From an uncultured Collinsella sp. (lineage in GTDB: Bacteria > Actinomycetota > Coriobacteriia > Coriobacteriales > Coriobacteriaceae), in contig UROR01000006.1 of assembly GCA_900549535.1 (NCBI GenBank), positions 1-35,913 of the forward strand: a stretch of 35,913 bases of DNA. The letters run 5' to 3'. Below are positions 1-9,934 of the stretch, one piece after another. Numbering within the stretch: position 1 is the first letter of the stretch; every line of letters begins with the position of its first letter. A program made the translations under genes and the position numbers. Below the pieces are notes generated by a model. It saw nothing but the letters and a program-made list of their open reading frames with translations, was not told the origin of the DNA and did not search any database.

Positions 1-225
1 AATGACCTCGTCCTGCTGCTCCTTGGTGAGCGTGTGGAAGTTCACGGCATAGCCGGACACGCGGATGGTCAGCTGCGGGTACTTCTCGGGGTGAGCCTGA
101 GCATCGAGCAGCGTCTCACGGTTGAAGACGTTGATGTTCAGGTGGTGGCCACCCTTCTCGGCGTAAGCGTCGAGCATGTGGACCAGGTTATCGGCCTGAG
201 TCTCGGAAACTTCAGAAACCTTCAT
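1..225 (-). CDS. grcA: Stand-alone glycyl radical domain of pyruvate formate-lyase (GrcA/YfiD-like), 3' end beyond the window
   Basis: The frame from an ATG at 225 runs open for 75 codons to the left edge, so the C-terminus is missing. A strong ribosome site (GAAGGAGA) lies about 7 bases before the ATG. The protein matches the last ~60 residues of full-length pyruvate formate-lyase: HLNINVFNRE at 28-37, PEKYPQLTIR at 46-55, then RVSGYAV with the radical glycine at Gly58. Stand-alone domains of this kind (E. coli YfiD) repair oxygen-cleaved PFL. Here the neighbouring large PFL polypeptide lacks this segment, so I infer that this small protein is an obligatory second subunit and not a spare part. 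It lies 85 bp downstream of the large subunit, presumably in the same transcript. An activating enzyme would be expected further left, but this is not visible. Confidence 0.9.
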   Translation of the reverse strand, partial: MKVSEVSETQADNLVHMLDAYAEKGGHHLNINVFNRETLLDAQAHPEKYPQLTIRVSGYAVNFHTLTKEQQDEVI

Positions 226-248
226 AATGTGTCTCCTTCGATCGATAG

Positions 249-309
249 GCGCCGGCCGAAACCGGCGCACTAATCAGTAATCGTTATTGTTAGTATAGCA
301 CTAACAATA
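249..309 (-). other. Two intercistronic hairpins between the PFL body and its glycyl radical domain
   Basis: The 85-bp gap holds two perfect inverted repeats. One is an AT-rich 10-bp stem (300-309 with 285-294, 5-nt loop) that starts one base after the PFL stop codon. The other is a GC-rich 7-bp stem (262-268 with 249-255). Neither is followed by a clear U-tract on the minus strand. They could be an attenuator or RNA-stability elements that set the ratio of the two subunits; that role is inference. Confidence 0.6.
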
Positions 310-310
310 G

Positions 311-2362
<2,052 letters not shown>

Positions 2363-2757
2363 TGTGTAACCACGCTCCTAGTTACGTGTAATGCGGCGCT
2401 CTCTCACACCGCTGCTTATTGAATTCTTGAATTTTCGGTTTGCACTACCGGCTTCTTCCGTTCTTCATCACACGTTGGTGCAGGGAAAAACGTTTGTCCA
2501 CCTTGGAACTGCAACCCAAAACCCAAGATTTCACCCGTTTGAGAAGGATAACATAGCGACCCTCTCCATCTGGGCTGTTATATGTTTCTTTTTTTATATC
2601 ATAAGGGCGTTTTTTACAAACCCGCAGGAAATGCGAGCGCGAACAACTACCGTTCACCGATTTGTATGTTATTTTTCCTTGCCTTTGTACGACGTTCGCT
2701 CTAGCTGTTATGCCAGCTTTAGCAGGATAAAGTGTCCCAGAGACCCTACAGAAACTG
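2363..2757 (-). promoter_or_regulatory. Upstream region of the pfl genes
   Basis: A 395-bp AT-richer gap with no credible gene. It should contain the minus-strand pfl promoter, because the transporter upstream ends in a hairpin. I could not identify a convincing FNR, CRP or Rex palindrome. A small dyad (GTAAC, 10-nt spacer, GTTAC) at 2367-2386 spans the ribosome-site region. The open frames on both strands here have no recognisable product. Confidence 0.35.
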
Positions 2758-2791
2758 CAGGGCGGCCACGGGATCCCCCGTGGCCGCCCTG
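2758..2791 (-). terminator. Strong hairpin terminator after the KdgT-like permease
   Basis: Perfect 15-bp GC-rich inverted repeat (2758-2772 with 2777-2791) with a 4-nt loop, 38 bp beyond the permease stop codon. The following minus-strand sequence (CAGTTTCTG) is only weakly T-rich, so termination efficiency is uncertain. Confidence 0.7.
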
Positions 2792-2829
2792 TGGCGTAGC
2801 TAGTTTTTAGCTTTGATTGCCGCTTGGCA

Positions 2830-3846
2830 TTAGGCGGCTGAGGCGGCCTTGTCGGTCGTTGCCTTGCTGTTGCTCTGCTGGCCCTCAAAATGCTTGTGGC
2901 ACCAGCTGGTGACCAGCGGGGTCAAAATAGCCGTCACGATTGCACAGGCAGCAACCTGTGCCGTAGCCGTCGCGAGCACCGCACCGCCGTACATGGCCTC
3001 GTTGACGCTTGCCATGGCAGCAGGCGTGGCCACATTGGCTCCGGCGCAGCTCGAAATGGCCGCACCTGCGACACCCGTACCGCCCGTGAGCTTGTCGACC
3101 GCGATGACGGGAATTGCAAAGACCACCGAGCAGATCACGCCGAGCAGAATGCCGGGAAGACCGCCGTTGATAAGCTGGCCAAAAGTCATGGTCGAGCCCA
3201 TGGCAAAGAAGACGAGCACGATGATGGCGGAAAGTGCCGGTGCCATCATCTTCTTAAAGCTGGGGAACAGGTTGCCCAGGATAATGCCGACGACGATCGG
3301 CAGGATGGCGCCCACGAGTGACCAGCCAATCGGAGCCTGGCCGGCGGCGCCGAGCACGATCATCGTGACCGGAGGCCCAACAACGAGCGTGGTGATGGCG
3401 ACGGCGCCACGCTCGGCCTCGTTGCCCATGGTGCCCATCAGGCCAGCGTACATAGCGTTGTTGGCGCCGGTGCAAGCCGCCAGCATCACCATGGCAGAGA
3501 TGCCAAACAGGTTGTCGTTGAACACATAAAGGATGAGCAGCGACACGGCAACGACCACGATTTGCTTGACGGCAATGATGATGGCACCGCGAGCAGCGGC
3601 GGCAGGAGCGCTCTTAAACGAAATCGTCGTGCCGACAATCAGCAAAAAGGCGCCCACAAGCGGGCCGGCGCCCTGCTGGGTCATGCCAAGCGTAAAGCTG
3701 CCAAGCGTTTTGAACAGGTCGGGGAATAGCGTGTTGAGCAGGCAGCCCAACAAAAGCGGCACCAAAATATTGGCACCCGGGATGGAGGACATCTTAAAGA
3801 ACGGCTCCTTTGCCGCCGGCGCCTCCACCGCAGTCGATTCACTCAA
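2830..3846 (-). CDS. kdgT: KdgT-family 2-keto-3-deoxygluconate permease
   Basis: About 338 residues, strongly hydrophobic, with roughly ten membrane segments. It resembles E. coli KdgT, a proton symporter for 2-keto-3-deoxygluconate, a pectin and hexuronate breakdown intermediate. Family-like stretches include IPGANILVPLLLG near the N-terminus, GNLFPSF, and AVDKLTGGTG followed by SSCAGANVATPAAMA near the end. Start choice: an AAAGGAG ribosome site sits at the proper distance before a TTG at 3846 (MSESTAVEA), whereas the ATG at 3867 has no good site and would place that ribosome site inside the gene. I therefore prefer the TTG. No ketodeoxygluconate kinase or aldolase is in the window, so the substrate assignment rests on family resemblance alone. 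Confidence 0.85.
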   Translation of the reverse strand: MSESTAVEAPAAKEPFFKMSSIPGANILVPLLLGCLLNTLFPDLFKTLGSFTLGMTQQGAGPLVGAFLLIVGTTISFKSAPAAAARGAIIIAVKQIVVVAVSLLILYVFNDNLFGISAMVMLAACTGANNAMYAGLMGTMGNEAERGAVAITTLVVGPPVTMIVLGAAGQAPIGWSLVGAILPIVVGIILGNLFPSFKKMMAPALSAIIVLVFFAMGSTMTFGQLINGGLPGILLGVICSVVFAIPVIAVDKLTGGTGVAGAAISSCAGANVATPAAMASVNEAMYGGAVLATATAQVAACAIVTAILTPLVTSWCHKHFEGQQSNSKATTDKAASAA

Positions 3847-3903
3847 ATATATCTCCTTTGGATGCATGCGAATCGTAGCCGCATGCGCCTATATCAGAAA
3901 GAA

Positions 3904-3935
3904 GGCGACGGTCCCGAGTCGCAGGAGCCGTCGCC
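3904..3935 (-). terminator. Intrinsic terminator after the dehydrogenase gene
   Basis: An 8-bp GC stem (GGCGACGG at 3904-3911 with CCGTCGCC at 3928-3935) is followed on the minus strand by TTCTTTCT. It lies between the dehydrogenase stop and the permease start, so it should make permease transcription at least partly independent of the dehydrogenase. Confidence 0.65.
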
Positions 3936-3954
3936 GAATAATCGTCGCGGAGTA

Positions 3955-4704
3955 TTACCCGTCCAGAACGATGCCACCGTCGCAGTCACCGATCTCGCCG
4001 TTCACGAAGCTGGCGAGGTCGGAAGCGAAGAACAGCACCATCTGCGCAGGCTCGCTGGCCTGGGCGGCGCGGCCCAGAGGAATACCGTTGATGATGCGCT
4101 GAGAGTTCTCGTCAGAGAGGATCGAGGTCATATCGGTAAGCGTGAGCGACGGGCATACAGCGTTGCAGCGAACGCCAAACTTGCCGCCTTCCTTGGCGAC
4201 TGCCTTGGTTAGACCGTTAACACCGGCCTTGGAGCTCGCGTAAGCCGCGGTGCCGAGCAGGCCGCCGCCGATCTTGCCAGCAACAGAGCTCACGTTGACG
4301 ATAGTGCCGGCATGGGCCGCCTTAAAGTGCGGGTACACGGCGTTCATCATGGTAAAGGTGCCGTTGAGGTTGATGTCGATGGTACGGCGCCACTCGGTGT
4401 CATCGATCTCGTCGAACTTCTTGGTGCTGATGACGCCAGCGCAGTTAATCAGGATGTTGGTCTGCGGCAGATCGGTGAAAATCTGCTCGACGGTCTCGCG
4501 CGCCTTGGGTGCATCGGCGACATCGAGCTGATAGAACTTGTTGCCCTCGCCAAGCTCGGCCACAGCGGCCTCGCCCTTAGCAGCGTTCCTTGCGATGAGC
4601 GCGACGTGTCCGCCGCCTGCAACGATACCCTTGGCAATCTCGAGGCCAATGCCCTGAGTGCCACCGGTAACGATCGCGGTCTTGCCCGTGAAGTCAAATG
4701 CCAT
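3955..4704 (-). CDS. Short-chain dehydrogenase/reductase (SDR family)
   Basis: 249 residues of classical SDR layout: nucleotide-binding TGGTQGIG at 12-19, NCAG in the fourth strand region, the catalytic Ser in NVSSVAG, the YASSK catalytic Tyr/Lys motif, and a C-terminal GEIGDCDGGIVLDG. The frame stays open upstream to 4821, but the ATG at 4704 follows a GGGGGATGGAG site and gives the typical N-terminus (MAFDFTGKTAIVTGG). Substrate cannot be read from sequence. Because it lies directly upstream of a KdgT-like permease, a role in sugar-acid metabolism (a KduD-like step) is possible, but the resemblance to KduD is not strong. It is transcribed divergently from the MarR-ABC operon. Confidence 0.85.
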   Translation of the reverse strand: MAFDFTGKTAIVTGGTQGIGLEIAKGIVAGGGHVALIARNAAKGEAAVAELGEGNKFYQLDVADAPKARETVEQIFTDLPQTNILINCAGVISTKKFDEIDDTEWRRTIDINLNGTFTMMNAVYPHFKAAHAGTIVNVSSVAGKIGGGLLGTAAYASSKAGVNGLTKAVAKEGGKFGVRCNAVCPSLTLTDMTSILSDENSQRIINGIPLGRAAQASEPAQMVLFFASDLASFVNGEIGDCDGGIVLDG

Positions 4705-4922
4705 GACTCCATCCCCCTTTATGTAAGGTGTCTCCTTGCGGGAAGTTGGAGCATCGCACGTGGCGATTATATGAGTCCCAGTCGTCATGGTGGTGACAAC
4801 CCCTCGCCTAACCGCGTGCATGATAGTTCTTTAAAACGCTTCAGCAATTGAATGATTTTAAGTCTTTATGCGCTCTTTATATTGCCCACTGTATGAGGCC
4901 CGCGTATGGGGGTATCATCTTT

Positions 4923-4959
4923 CACCGAAAATAGTTTCTAGTGTTAGGGGTTTTCGGTG
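4923..4959 (+). promoter_or_regulatory. Candidate autoregulatory operator of the MarR gene
   Basis: Inverted repeat CACCGAAAA (4923-4931) and TTTTCGGTG (4951-4959), with 19 bases between the arms. The right arm ends on the GTG start codon of the MarR gene. MarR proteins commonly repress their own operon through such dyads, although this spacing is wide for a single dimer site. An RNA hairpin hiding the start codon is an alternative. Confidence 0.45.
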
Positions 4960-5406
4960 GAAGATACCGATTTCCATGAGCTTGGGAGTCAGCTCCTTAC
5001 CGAGTTTGGCGGCATTCACCAGCGCGTTTCGCGCTTTGTGGACAAAGCTCTCAGCGGCGAGATGGCTGTCATGCGCGCCCTTATGCTCGCTGGCGGTTCG
5101 CTCACGCCGAGCGAACTCGCTGATCGCGCCTGGGTCTCGAACGCCCGCATTGCCAATATCCTACGCGCTCTCGAAGCCAAGGGCTGGGTTGAGCGTGAGC
5201 ACTCAAAGACCGACCGTCGTCGCGTACACGTCATAGTGACCGACAAGGGATTCCAGGATCTCGAAATCAAACGCCGGGAATTCGAGGACCGCACCGCGGC
5301 TTTCCTCGAGCAGCTCGGCGAAACAGATACCCAAGAGATGGTGCGCCTTCTTAGACGTGCCAACGAAATTATCGACCGCAATCAAGAAAGGAGAGATGCC
5401 GAGTGA
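4957..5406 (+). CDS. MarR-family transcriptional regulator of the downstream ABC exporter
   Basis: 149 residues starting at a GTG (MEDTDFHELG) preceded by AGGGG. The winged helix spans about residues 30-105: ALMLAGGSLTPSELADRAWV, then the recognition helix SNARIANILRALEAKGWV, then the wing EREHSKTDRRRVHVIVTDKG. Long N- and C-terminal helices for dimerisation flank it. The stop codon overlaps the GTG start of the ABC gene (GTGA), so the two are translationally coupled. This arrangement is typical of drug- or toxin-responsive exporters repressed by their own MarR protein. The inducing ligand is unknown. Confidence 0.9.
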   Translation: MEDTDFHELGSQLLTEFGGIHQRVSRFVDKALSGEMAVMRALMLAGGSLTPSELADRAWVSNARIANILRALEAKGWVEREHSKTDRRRVHVIVTDKGFQDLEIKRREFEDRTAAFLEQLGETDTQEMVRLLRRANEIIDRNQERRDAE

Positions 5407-7772
5407 GGATTCTCAAGCTCTTTAAAAAGCATATCCTGGCACTGTTCACAGCTATCGTACTCATCGTAATCAGCTGCAACGCCGACCTGGCACTGCCTAC
5501 CTATATGAGCGATATCGTCGACGTGGGCGTGCAGCAAGGCGGTATCGCCTCGCCCGTACCCGACACCATTCGCGCCGAATCGCTCGACGACCTCGAACTC
5601 TTTATGAGCGCCAAGGACGCCAAAACTGTGGAGGCCGTGTTTAGCAATGCGGACAATAACGGCATTCGAACGTACAAGGGCACCGAGGAGGAGCGCGCCG
5701 ACGGCGGCAAGATTGCCGACATCATGAGCCTGCCCGAGACCGTCGTGCTCGCCTTCAACCAGGGCATCGACGCCGACTCCATGGGCGACATGACCGGCGC
5801 ATCCACCGAGGCAAGCGATGGCGGCGGCGCCCGGGCCATGCCCACGCCCGAGCAGATGGCGGCGATGACGCCCGAGCAGCTCGCCGAGATGCAGCAAAAG
5901 GCCGCAGCCGCGCAGAGCATGCAAAAGCAGATCGACGCCGACGGCGGCAAGATCACCATGAAGAGCCTGCGTCTAGGCGTTGAAGGCGGTCTTATCGATC
6001 AGGGCAAGCTCGTCGAGGGCGCCAACGATATGGCGGACAAAATGGGTTCCATGTCGGGCTCCATCGTGACCCAACGCGCCGTGAGCTATGTACAGGACGA
6101 GTACAAGGCACAGGGCATCGACCCCGCCGATGTGCAGAACGCCTACCTGAGCCGCATGGCGACCACTATGTTTGGGCTGTGCCTGGTGTCGCTCGTCGCC
6201 ACCATCCTGACCGGTGCCGTGGCTTCGCGCACCGCCTGCTCCATCGCCCGCGACCTGCGTCGCGAGACCTTCAACAAGGTTATGCACTTCTCGCCGGCCG
6301 AAGTGGGCAAGTTTAGCCAGGCCTCGCTCATTACCCGCTGCACCAACGACATTCAGCAGATCCAGATGGCCGCAACCCTGTTTATCCGCATGTGCCTGAT
6401 GGCCCCCGTCATGGGCATCGTCGCCGTCATGCGCGTCCTGGCCAACCACACCGGCCTGGAGTGGACCATCGCCGTGGCCATCATCGCCGTCTCGGCCGTC
6501 GTCGGCGTGCTTATGGGCCTCACCATGCCCAAGTTCAAAAAGATGCAGAGCTTTGTGGACCGCGTGAACCTTACCGCCCGCGAGCTGCTCGACGGCCTTA
6601 TGCCCATCCGCTCATTCAACCGCGAGGAGCATGAGCTCGAGCGTTTTGACAAGGCTTCGCTCGACCTGATGACCACGCAGCTCTACACCAACCGCGCTAT
6701 GAGCTTTATGATGCCACTCATGATGCTCGTCATGAACTGCATCACCGTGCTCATCGTGTGGTTTGGCGCGCAGGGCGTGTCCGACGGCGTGATGCAGGTC
6801 GGCAACATGATGGCGTTTATCTCCTACACCATGCAGATCGTCATGGCGTTTATGATCCTCACCATGGTTTCGGTCATCCTGCCCCGTGCCGAGGTCGCAG
6901 CCGAGCGCGTGGAAGAGGTCATCACCTGTCCCACGAGCATCAACGACCCCGTCTCACCCAAATTGCCTGCTGCCAGCGCGCCGCGCGGTGAGCTCACCTT
7001 CCGTGACGTGAGCTTCCAGTATCCCGATGCCCGCGCCGACGTCATTAGCGGCGTAAACTTCACCACACATGCCGGTCAGATGCTCGGCATCATTGGCTCC
7101 ACGGGCTCGGGCAAGTCCACGCTCGTGCAGCTGATTCCGCGCCTGTACGACGTCACGGGCGGCTGCATTTCGCTCGACGGCATCGATGTGCGCGACATGA
7201 CACTTTCCGAGCTGCGCCGCCGCATCGGTTATATTCCGCAGCAGGGTCGTCTGTTCTCGGGTACCGTCGAGAGCAACCTCAAGTTTGCCGGCGACATGGT
7301 GAGTGACGAGGATATGCGCCAGGCAGCACACGTCGCCCAGGCGGAGGACTTTATCGCCGAGCGCGAGGACGGGTACGACTCCCCCATCAGCCAGGGTGGC
7401 TCCAATGTTTCGGGCGGTCAGCGCCAGCGTCTGGCCATCGCCCGCGCGTTGGCCAAAAAGCCCGAGGTCGTGGTGTTCGATGATTCGTTTAGCGCCCTCG
7501 ACTACAAGACCGACGCGCGCCTGCGCGAAGAGCTGGCCAAAAACGTCACCGACGCCGCGCTCGTGGTCGTGGCCCAGCGCATCGCGACCATCATGCACGC
7601 CGACCAGATCATCGTGCTCGACGACGGCCACGTAGTGGGCACCGGCACGCACGAGGAGCTGCTGCGCAGCTGCCCGGCGTACCTGGAGATCGCACAGTCA
7701 CAGCTTTCCGCCGAGGAGCTGGGGCTTACCCAAGAAGAAATTGCAGCCGTCATGGAAGGAGGCGAGCGCTAA
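5403..7772 (+). CDS. ABC exporter half-transporter with degenerate ATPase site and a large extracytoplasmic insert
   Basis: 789 residues: membrane segment 1 at about 11-31, then a hydrophilic stretch of roughly 200 residues (about 45-245), then the remaining membrane helices from about 253, and an ATPase domain from about 530. ATPase motifs: Walker A GSTGSGKST at 565-573, signature VSGGQRQR near 669-676, Walker B VVVFDD with Asp694 where the catalytic glutamate normally stands. This is the degenerate site typical of heterodimeric exporters (TM287/288, LmrCD, EfrAB type). The insert is rich in Met, Gln and Ala (around MPTPEQMAAMTPEQLAEM) and probably forms an external helical domain. Starts with GTG overlapping the MarR stop and is coupled to the next gene by TAATG. 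The substrate is probably a drug, lipid or peptide. Confidence 0.92.
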   Translation: MRILKLFKKHILALFTAIVLIVISCNADLALPTYMSDIVDVGVQQGGIASPVPDTIRAESLDDLELFMSAKDAKTVEAVFSNADNNGIRTYKGTEEERADGGKIADIMSLPETVVLAFNQGIDADSMGDMTGASTEASDGGGARAMPTPEQMAAMTPEQLAEMQQKAAAAQSMQKQIDADGGKITMKSLRLGVEGGLIDQGKLVEGANDMADKMGSMSGSIVTQRAVSYVQDEYKAQGIDPADVQNAYLSRMATTMFGLCLVSLVATILTGAVASRTACSIARDLRRETFNKVMHFSPAEVGKFSQASLITRCTNDIQQIQMAATLFIRMCLMAPVMGIVAVMRVLANHTGLEWTIAVAIIAVSAVVGVLMGLTMPKFKKMQSFVDRVNLTARELLDGLMPIRSFNREEHELERFDKASLDLMTTQLYTNRAMSFMMPLMMLVMNCITVLIVWFGAQGVSDGVMQVGNMMAFISYTMQIVMAFMILTMVSVILPRAEVAAERVEEVITCPTSINDPVSPKLPAASAPRGELTFRDVSFQYPDARADVISGVNFTTHAGQMLGIIGSTGSGKSTLVQLIPRLYDVTGGCISLDGIDVRDMTLSELRRRIGYIPQQGRLFSGTVESNLKFAGDMVSDEDMRQAAHVAQAEDFIAEREDGYDSPISQGGSNVSGGQRQRLAIARALAKKPEVVVFDDSFSALDYKTDARLREELAKNVTDAALVVVAQRIATIMHADQIIVLDDGHVVGTGTHEELLRSCPAYLEIAQSQLSAEELGLTQEEIAAVMEGGER

Positions 7773-9628
7773 TGGCAGACGAGACCAAGACTCAGATTCC
7801 CAAGCCCACCCGCCAGCGTGGTCCCATGGGCCGCATGGGCGGCATGCGTCGCGGCGAAAAGGCCAAGGACTTTAAGGGCACCATGAGGCAGCTGCTCGGC
7901 TATATCGGCCAGCACAAGATTGCCGTGTTTACCGCCGTCGCCTTTGCCGTGTGCTCGGTCATCTTTAACATTGTGGGGCCCAAGGTGCTCGGCCAGGTTA
8001 CCACCAAACTGTTCGAGGGCTTGGTTGCCAAGGTCAACGGTACCGGCGATGTTGACTTTGCCTGGATCGCCAAGACGCTCGGCTTTTTGCTCTGCCTGTA
8101 TCTGGCGAGCTCTGTCTGCAGCCTGGTCCAGGGCTGGCTCATGACCGGCGTCACGCAAAAGATCTGCTACCGCATGCGCAAGGAGATCGCCGCCAAGATC
8201 GCCGTCGTTCCGATGAGCTACTTCAACGGCCACAGCAAGGGAGACGTGCTCAGCCGCATCACCAACGACGTCGATACGCTGGGTCAGTCGCTCAACCAGA
8301 GCGTGACACAGCTCATCACGTCGGTGACGCAGATTATCGGCGTGCTCGTCATGATGCTTTCGATCAGCCTGCCGCTTACCGGCGTCACCGTGCTCACGCT
8401 GCCGGCCGCCGCGATTATCTTGACCGTGATGATTCACTTCTCGCAGCCGTACTTCCGCGAGCAACAGCAGGTTCTGGGCGCCGTCAACGGCATTATCGAG
8501 GAGGACTTTGCCGGCCAGAACGTCATTCAGGTGTTCGACCGCGCTGAGGCCTCGATTGAAGAGTTCGACCGTCAAAACGACCGCCTCTTTATTAGTGGCT
8601 GGCGCTCGCAGTTCCTGTCGGGCCTGATGATGCCGCTTATGAGCTTGGTGGGCAACATGGGCTACGTGGGCGTCGTCGTGGTGGGCGCGCAGCTCGCGCT
8701 GACCGGCAATGCCACGCCCGGCGACATCCAGAGCTTTATCCAGTACGTTCGAAACTTTACGCAACCCGTGCAGCAGCTGGGCAACGTGAGCAACACGATG
8801 CAGTCGATGGCTGCCGCTACCGAGCGCGTCTTTGAGTTCCTGGCCGCGCCCGAGGAGGAGCAGAAGGCCGACGCGCAGATTCCCGAGAAGCGCCCCGGCC
8901 ACGTGGAGTTTGACCATGTCAAGTTTGGCTACACGCCTGACAAGACCATCATCCACGACTTTAGCTGCGAGGCGCAGCCCGGCCAGACCATCGCCATCGT
9001 CGGCCCCACCGGCGCCGGCAAGACCACGCTCATTAAGCTGCTGCAGCGCTTCTACGACGTGGACGGCGGCTCGCTGCGTGTCGAGGGCGTCGATGTGCGC
9101 GACTGGGACCGCGCGGCACTGCGCGGCGAGTTTGCCATGGTGCTGCAGGACACCTGGCTGTTTAACGGCACCATCCGCGAGAACATCCGCTACGGACGCC
9201 CCGACGCGAGCGATGCCGAGGTCGAGGCCGCTGCGCGCGCCGCACGCTGCGACCACTTTATTCATACGCTCGCCGGTGGCTACGACTTTATGATCAACGA
9301 GGAGGGCACCAACCTGTCGCAGGGTCAGCGCCAGCTCGTGACCATCGCCCGTGCCATTTTGGCCGACCGCCCGGCACTGATTCTGGACGAGGCGACTTCC
9401 AACGTCGATACCCGTACCGAGGAGCTCATTCAGCGCGCCATGGATGCGCTGATGCAGGGCCGCACCAGCTTTGTCATCGCGCACCGCCTGTCCACGATCC
9501 GCAACGCCGACGTAATCTTGGTGATTCGCGACGGCGACATCGTCGAGAAGGGCACGCACGACGAGTTGCTCGCCCAAGGCGGCTTCTACGCCGACCTGTA
9601 CAACTCGCAGTTCGACGAGGCGGCGTAA
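7772..9628 (+). CDS. ABC exporter half-transporter with canonical ATPase site
   Basis: 618 residues. A short basic N-terminus rich in Arg, Gly and Met precedes six membrane helices and a C-terminal ATPase: Walker A GPTGAGKTT at 411-419, signature LSQGQRQ at 515-521, Walker B with Asp539 and catalytic Glu540 (LILDEATSNVD). It is the partner of the preceding subunit, which lacks the catalytic glutamate, so the complex should have one active and one degenerate ATP site. The coupling motif ETFNKVM in the partner and KEIAAKIAVVPMSYFN here are typical of type IV exporters. Start ATG overlaps the previous stop by one base. A strong terminator follows. Confidence 0.93.
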   Translation: MADETKTQIPKPTRQRGPMGRMGGMRRGEKAKDFKGTMRQLLGYIGQHKIAVFTAVAFAVCSVIFNIVGPKVLGQVTTKLFEGLVAKVNGTGDVDFAWIAKTLGFLLCLYLASSVCSLVQGWLMTGVTQKICYRMRKEIAAKIAVVPMSYFNGHSKGDVLSRITNDVDTLGQSLNQSVTQLITSVTQIIGVLVMMLSISLPLTGVTVLTLPAAAIILTVMIHFSQPYFREQQQVLGAVNGIIEEDFAGQNVIQVFDRAEASIEEFDRQNDRLFISGWRSQFLSGLMMPLMSLVGNMGYVGVVVVGAQLALTGNATPGDIQSFIQYVRNFTQPVQQLGNVSNTMQSMAAATERVFEFLAAPEEEQKADAQIPEKRPGHVEFDHVKFGYTPDKTIIHDFSCEAQPGQTIAIVGPTGAGKTTLIKLLQRFYDVDGGSLRVEGVDVRDWDRAALRGEFAMVLQDTWLFNGTIRENIRYGRPDASDAEVEAAARAARCDHFIHTLAGGYDFMINEEGTNLSQGQRQLVTIARAILADRPALILDEATSNVDTRTEELIQRAMDALMQGRTSFVIAHRLSTIRNADVILVIRDGDIVEKGTHDELLAQGGFYADLYNSQFDEAA

Positions 9629-9660
9629 AACCGGCGGCAAACAACCGCAATACCCAAAAA

Positions 9661-9698
9661 CGGGGGCGCAGGACAACCTGCGCCCCCGCTTTTATTTT
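9661..9698 (+). terminator. Rho-independent terminator of the MarR-ABC operon
   Basis: Perfect 12-bp GC stem (9661-9672 with 9677-9688), 4-nt loop, followed by CTTTTATTTT. It lies 33 bp after the second ABC gene. Confidence 0.92.
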
Positions 9699-9784
9699 GC
9701 GGCCCTCGAACCGCCTCCCCCTGGGACCTGATTGACAGCCCCTTCCAAGCAACGTGGCATCATTCCATTCCAGGTCCAGCTGAC

Positions 9785-9833
9785 GTTTACCCAGATAAAA
9801 CCGACCAAAATAAACCTGTCCCTTTTTGGTAGG
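9785..9833 (-). repeat. Dispersed GGGAC hairpin repeat, copy A
   Basis: On the minus strand this reads as a stem (CCTACCAAAA ... TTTTGGTCGG) around a loop containing AGGGACAGGTTTA, followed by TTTTATCTGGG. It is nearly the same as the elements at 16735-16785 and 21319-21369. Relative to copy B, one stem pair has changed on both sides (G-C to A-T), which supports a structured repeat. It sits in a 306-bp gap between the ABC operon and DAHP synthase; I see no gene in the rest of that gap. Confidence 0.8.
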
Positions 9834-9934
9834 TTTCGGGGTGACAAGGGCTTGCACTTTAGCGTGCGACAGCGGATAATGCCGAGCATTCGACAATACG
9901 CTTATTGCTCTTTCTATAGATTGAGGAGGCCCCT

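Noticed and set aside
2391..2810. 139-codon frame upstream of pfl
   Set aside because: No ribosome site or recognisable domain, and it runs through the permease terminator hairpin.
3847..3867. ATG at 3867 as the start of the KdgT-like gene
   Set aside because: The AAAGGAG site lies downstream of it and is correctly placed for the TTG at 3846.
7769..9676. 635-codon minus-strand frame opposite the second ABC gene
   Set aside because: Antisense of a clear ABC exporter; composition (Val/Leu/His/Gly/Arg runs) is typical of shadow frames.
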